NCBI RefSeq assembly: GCF_963677075.1
Contig: NZ_OY781873.1
Span: 2,381,715-2,445,714 of the forward strand
DNA length: 64,000 nucleotides
Direction: 5' to 3'
Source: an uncultured Sphaerochaeta sp.
Lineage (GTDB): Bacteria; Spirochaetota; Spirochaetia; Sphaerochaetales; Sphaerochaetaceae
Below, one piece after another: positions 62,423-64,000 of the stretch. Numbering within the stretch: position 1 is the first letter of the stretch; every line of letters starts with the position of its first letter. The notes under the pieces were generated by a model. It did not search any database and was not told where the DNA came from. It saw nothing but the letters and a program-made list of their open reading frames with translations. Position numbers and translations under genes: made by a program.

Positions 62423-62570
62423 TATCTTGATTATCTTGATGAGGAAAGGAGTGCTATTACGAAAAGGAGAACACATTGTTGATGAGGTTCTGTTTGAGAA
62501 CCTGATAAACATTCTACTCCACCGCTAATGAAGTAACATACTTACATTTGTTGTCCATAAGTATACCTGC

Positions 62571-62597
62571 AGGGGAGCCTACACCTCCCCTATTTTC
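62571..62597 (+). terminator. Terminator of the hppA operon
   Basis: AGGGGAG (62571-62577) pairs with CTCCCCT (62585-62591) around a seven-base loop, followed by ATTTT. Confidence 0.75.
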
Positions 62598-62598
62598 C

Positions 62599-62628
62599 TT
62601 GTTAATTCTTATGTAGTGAATGTATAAT
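62599..62628 (+). promoter_or_regulatory. Promoter of the binding-protein/histidine-kinase unit
   Basis: TTGTTA at 62599-62604, an 18-bp spacer and a consensus TATAAT at 62623-62628. It follows directly after the terminator, so this is the start of a new transcription unit with a short leader to the ATG at 62660. Confidence 0.65.
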
Positions 62629-62659
62629 AGGGTAACACTCACGTATAAAGGTTCTTTTA

Positions 62660-63679
62660 ATGTTTCATAACAATAAGCAAATCAGTAAGCAACTCCTTAT
62701 CATCATTTCTCTCATCATCATAAGTTTTTTGGTCGGATGCGGTGCTCAAGAAGAGAAACGTTCTCAAACCATCGATGAGGAAGGTATTATCGTTGGATTT
62801 TCGCAGATAGGTGCTGAAAGCGCCTGGAGAACTTGTAACACCCGCTCAGTACAGGAAGCAGCAGCAGAACGAGGGGTGCAGCTGGTGTATGACAATGCTG
62901 AACAAAAACAGGAGAACCAGATAAAGGCATTGCGTTCCTTTATTGCATATCAAGTTGATGTAATCGTCTTTGTACCGATCGTAACCGATGGCTGGGATAA
63001 TGTACTGCAAGAAGCCCGTGATGCCGGGATTCCTGTTTTGGTTACTGACCGGAAAATCGATGTTGCAGATCCATCCTTATATGCAGGATTTATTGGAACC
63101 GATAGCCTGAAAGAAGGCAGAAATGCTGGGTTATTTCTATTGGATAAATTCAAAAACGAACGTGAGCGTTTCGACAAAACCGGGGACAATATCAATATAG
63201 TAGAATTATTCGGCACAGAAGGTTCCTCGGTAGCACTCGGAAGAGCTGAAGGCTTCAGGGAAGTCTTAGAAGAGCACCCTGAGTTCAAGATTGTGTATAG
63301 CAAATCTGGTGATTTCCTTCGTTCAAAGGGATACGAACTCGCTGTTGAATTTCTCGATATGCATGACGATATCGATGTTATTTATTCCCACAATGATGGA
63401 ATGACCCTTGGAGCTATCGAGGCAATGGAAGAGAGAGGAATTATTCCAGGTACTGACATCGTCATTATCACCATTGATGCACAACAGGCAGCCATTGATG
63501 CTCTTCGCGAAGGTAAGGTTAATTGTGTTATCGAGTGCAACCCAAAAACCGGCCCTGAAATCATCAAGCTGGCTGAAAAACTGGCAGCTGGTGAAAGCAT
63601 TCCTCGCCTGCAATATGTACATGAAGAGGTATTCTATGAAACCGATGACCTCTCCCTCATTGAACCTCGTGGGTACTAG
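62660..63679 (+). CDS. Sugar-binding lipoprotein (YtfQ/ribose-binding type)
   Basis: A 339-residue periplasmic-binding-protein (Peripla_BP_4) lipoprotein with lipobox FLVGCG. The core has IIVGFSQIGAESAWRTCNTR, FIAYQVDVIVFVPIVTDGWD, GIPVLVTDRKID and VIYSHNDGMTLGAIEAMEER, closest by eye to YtfQ. It is followed after one base by the start of a histidine kinase gene, not by permease genes, so its job is more likely to sense a sugar outside the membrane and signal to the kinase than to feed a transporter. That reading rests on the gene order only. Confidence 0.85.
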   Translation: MFHNNKQISKQLLIIISLIIISFLVGCGAQEEKRSQTIDEEGIIVGFSQIGAESAWRTCNTRSVQEAAAERGVQLVYDNAEQKQENQIKALRSFIAYQVDVIVFVPIVTDGWDNVLQEARDAGIPVLVTDRKIDVADPSLYAGFIGTDSLKEGRNAGLFLLDKFKNERERFDKTGDNINIVELFGTEGSSVALGRAEGFREVLEEHPEFKIVYSKSGDFLRSKGYELAVEFLDMHDDIDVIYSHNDGMTLGAIEAMEERGIIPGTDIVIITIDAQQAAIDALREGKVNCVIECNPKTGPEIIKLAEKLAAGESIPRLQYVHEEVFYETDDLSLIEPRGY

Positions 63680-63680
63680 C

Positions 63681-64000
63681 ATGAAAAATAATATTTCTAT
63701 TGTTGATAAGATTTTTTCTGTGTTTAAAAGCAGAAGCATAAAAGAGAGAATTAAGATCTCCTATGTGATAATCATCCTTCTGATGATCACTCCTCCTGTT
63801 ATCACGGTCTTTTCATTTGTTGTCCAGATGACTCGCTATGACCTGATCATAACCAATGTCAGCAAGGCAAACAGCCTCAACCAGACGGTAAAGGAGGATA
63901 TCTCCAACGAGATTTGGGATATCGTTGCAGGAAACAAGAAATTCGATGAAGGCAACCAGTATGCCATCATAGATGGGATCAATGAGAGCCTGGATGACAT
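63681..64000 (+). CDS. Sensor histidine kinase, N-terminal part (runs off window)
   Basis: An ATG at 63681, one base after the stop of the binding protein gene, opens a frame to the window edge. It has a first membrane helix (YVIIILLMITPPVITVFSFV), then a periplasmic segment with TNVSKANSLNQTVKEDISNE. This N-terminal organisation is that of YesM-type sensor kinases. The kinase domain lies outside the window, so the assignment depends on the operon context and topology. Confidence 0.6.
   Translation, partial: MKNNISIVDKIFSVFKSRSIKERIKISYVIIILLMITPPVITVFSFVVQMTRYDLIITNVSKANSLNQTVKEDISNEIWDIVAGNKKFDEGNQYAIIDGINESLDD

Noticed and set aside
62439..62528. 29-codon frame after the 61652 gene (MRKGVLLRKGEHIVDEVLFE and on)
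   Set aside because: Plausible composition but no Shine-Dalgarno sequence and lies just before the terminator; not enough evidence for a gene.
1..64000. CRISPR arrays, rRNA, tRNA genes and attachment sites
   Set aside because: No regularly spaced direct repeats and no recognisable RNA genes were seen on reading; absence is by eye only.

Overview
The window reads as one stretch of chromosome from a free-living, fermentative bacterium with a Gram-negative type envelope. Signal-peptide beta-barrel candidates, many lipoproteins and moderate G+C support that. The gene repertoire (YehZYXW-type osmolyte transporter, LacI-controlled sugar ABC operon, sugar-binding protein next to a histidine kinase, membrane pyrophosphatase, homodimeric pyruvate dehydrogenase) resembles Sphaerochaeta-like spirochaetes. 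That placement is an inference from gene style; no rRNA or tRNA gene was recognised.

Layout. 0-1.8 kb: the tail of a TetR-like regulator, then a SatD/DUF3307 pair. 1.8-7.4 kb: a divergent osmoprotectant locus, with permease, ATPase and permease on the minus strand and a flavoprotein plus the binding protein on the plus strand, followed by a frameshifted small membrane protein gene. 8-9.5 kb: an NTF2-like protein and a short-chain dehydrogenase. 9.5-14.6 kb: a sugar ABC transporter with a perfect LacI-type operator and its own LacI regulator. 14.7-19 kb: a diguanylate cyclase, a lipoprotein hydrolase carrying two EF-hand loops, a beta-barrel protein and an HSL-type esterase. 19-21.3 kb: a BCCT transporter with a trypsin-fold protein that has lost its catalytic triad. 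21.5-28.3 kb: a minus-strand cluster (tetR, FGGY kinase, GtrA, class III aminotransferase, double class II aldolase) split by an IS110-type element with a candidate bridge RNA. 28.5-34 kb: membrane proteins, a baeRF-like protein, an AAA ATPase/DUF234 protein, and a TetR plus CPBP protease pair.

34-49 kb is the accessory part and is rich in envelope genes: beta-barrel candidates, lipoproteins, an amidohydrolase lipoprotein and two DUF1566-type mosaic lipoproteins. One of the mosaic genes is cut by an IS1634/IS4-type element with clear terminal inverted repeats and a 7-bp target duplication. Removing the element and one repeat copy restores one reading frame. A class I fructose-bisphosphate aldolase, a Cys-rich exported protein and a SARP-like regulator with TPRs also lie here. 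49.6-55.2 kb is the pyruvate dehydrogenase operon aceE-aceF-lpd with a good promoter and terminator. Then come a diguanylate cyclase gene broken by one in-frame TGA, an FKBP isomerase, an orphan HigA-like HTH protein, a four-repeat lipoprotein, a K+-dependent type membrane pyrophosphatase with a conserved unknown, and finally a sugar-binding lipoprotein with the start of a histidine kinase that runs off the end.

Several genes are decayed (four pseudogenes or remnants, two insertion sequences), so the region is in flux. The leads most worth following are the IS110 bridge RNA, the IS-split mosaic lipoprotein, the trypsin-like pseudoprotease tied to BCCT, the EF-hand hydrolase, and the kinase-aminotransferase-aldolase cluster of unknown pathway.
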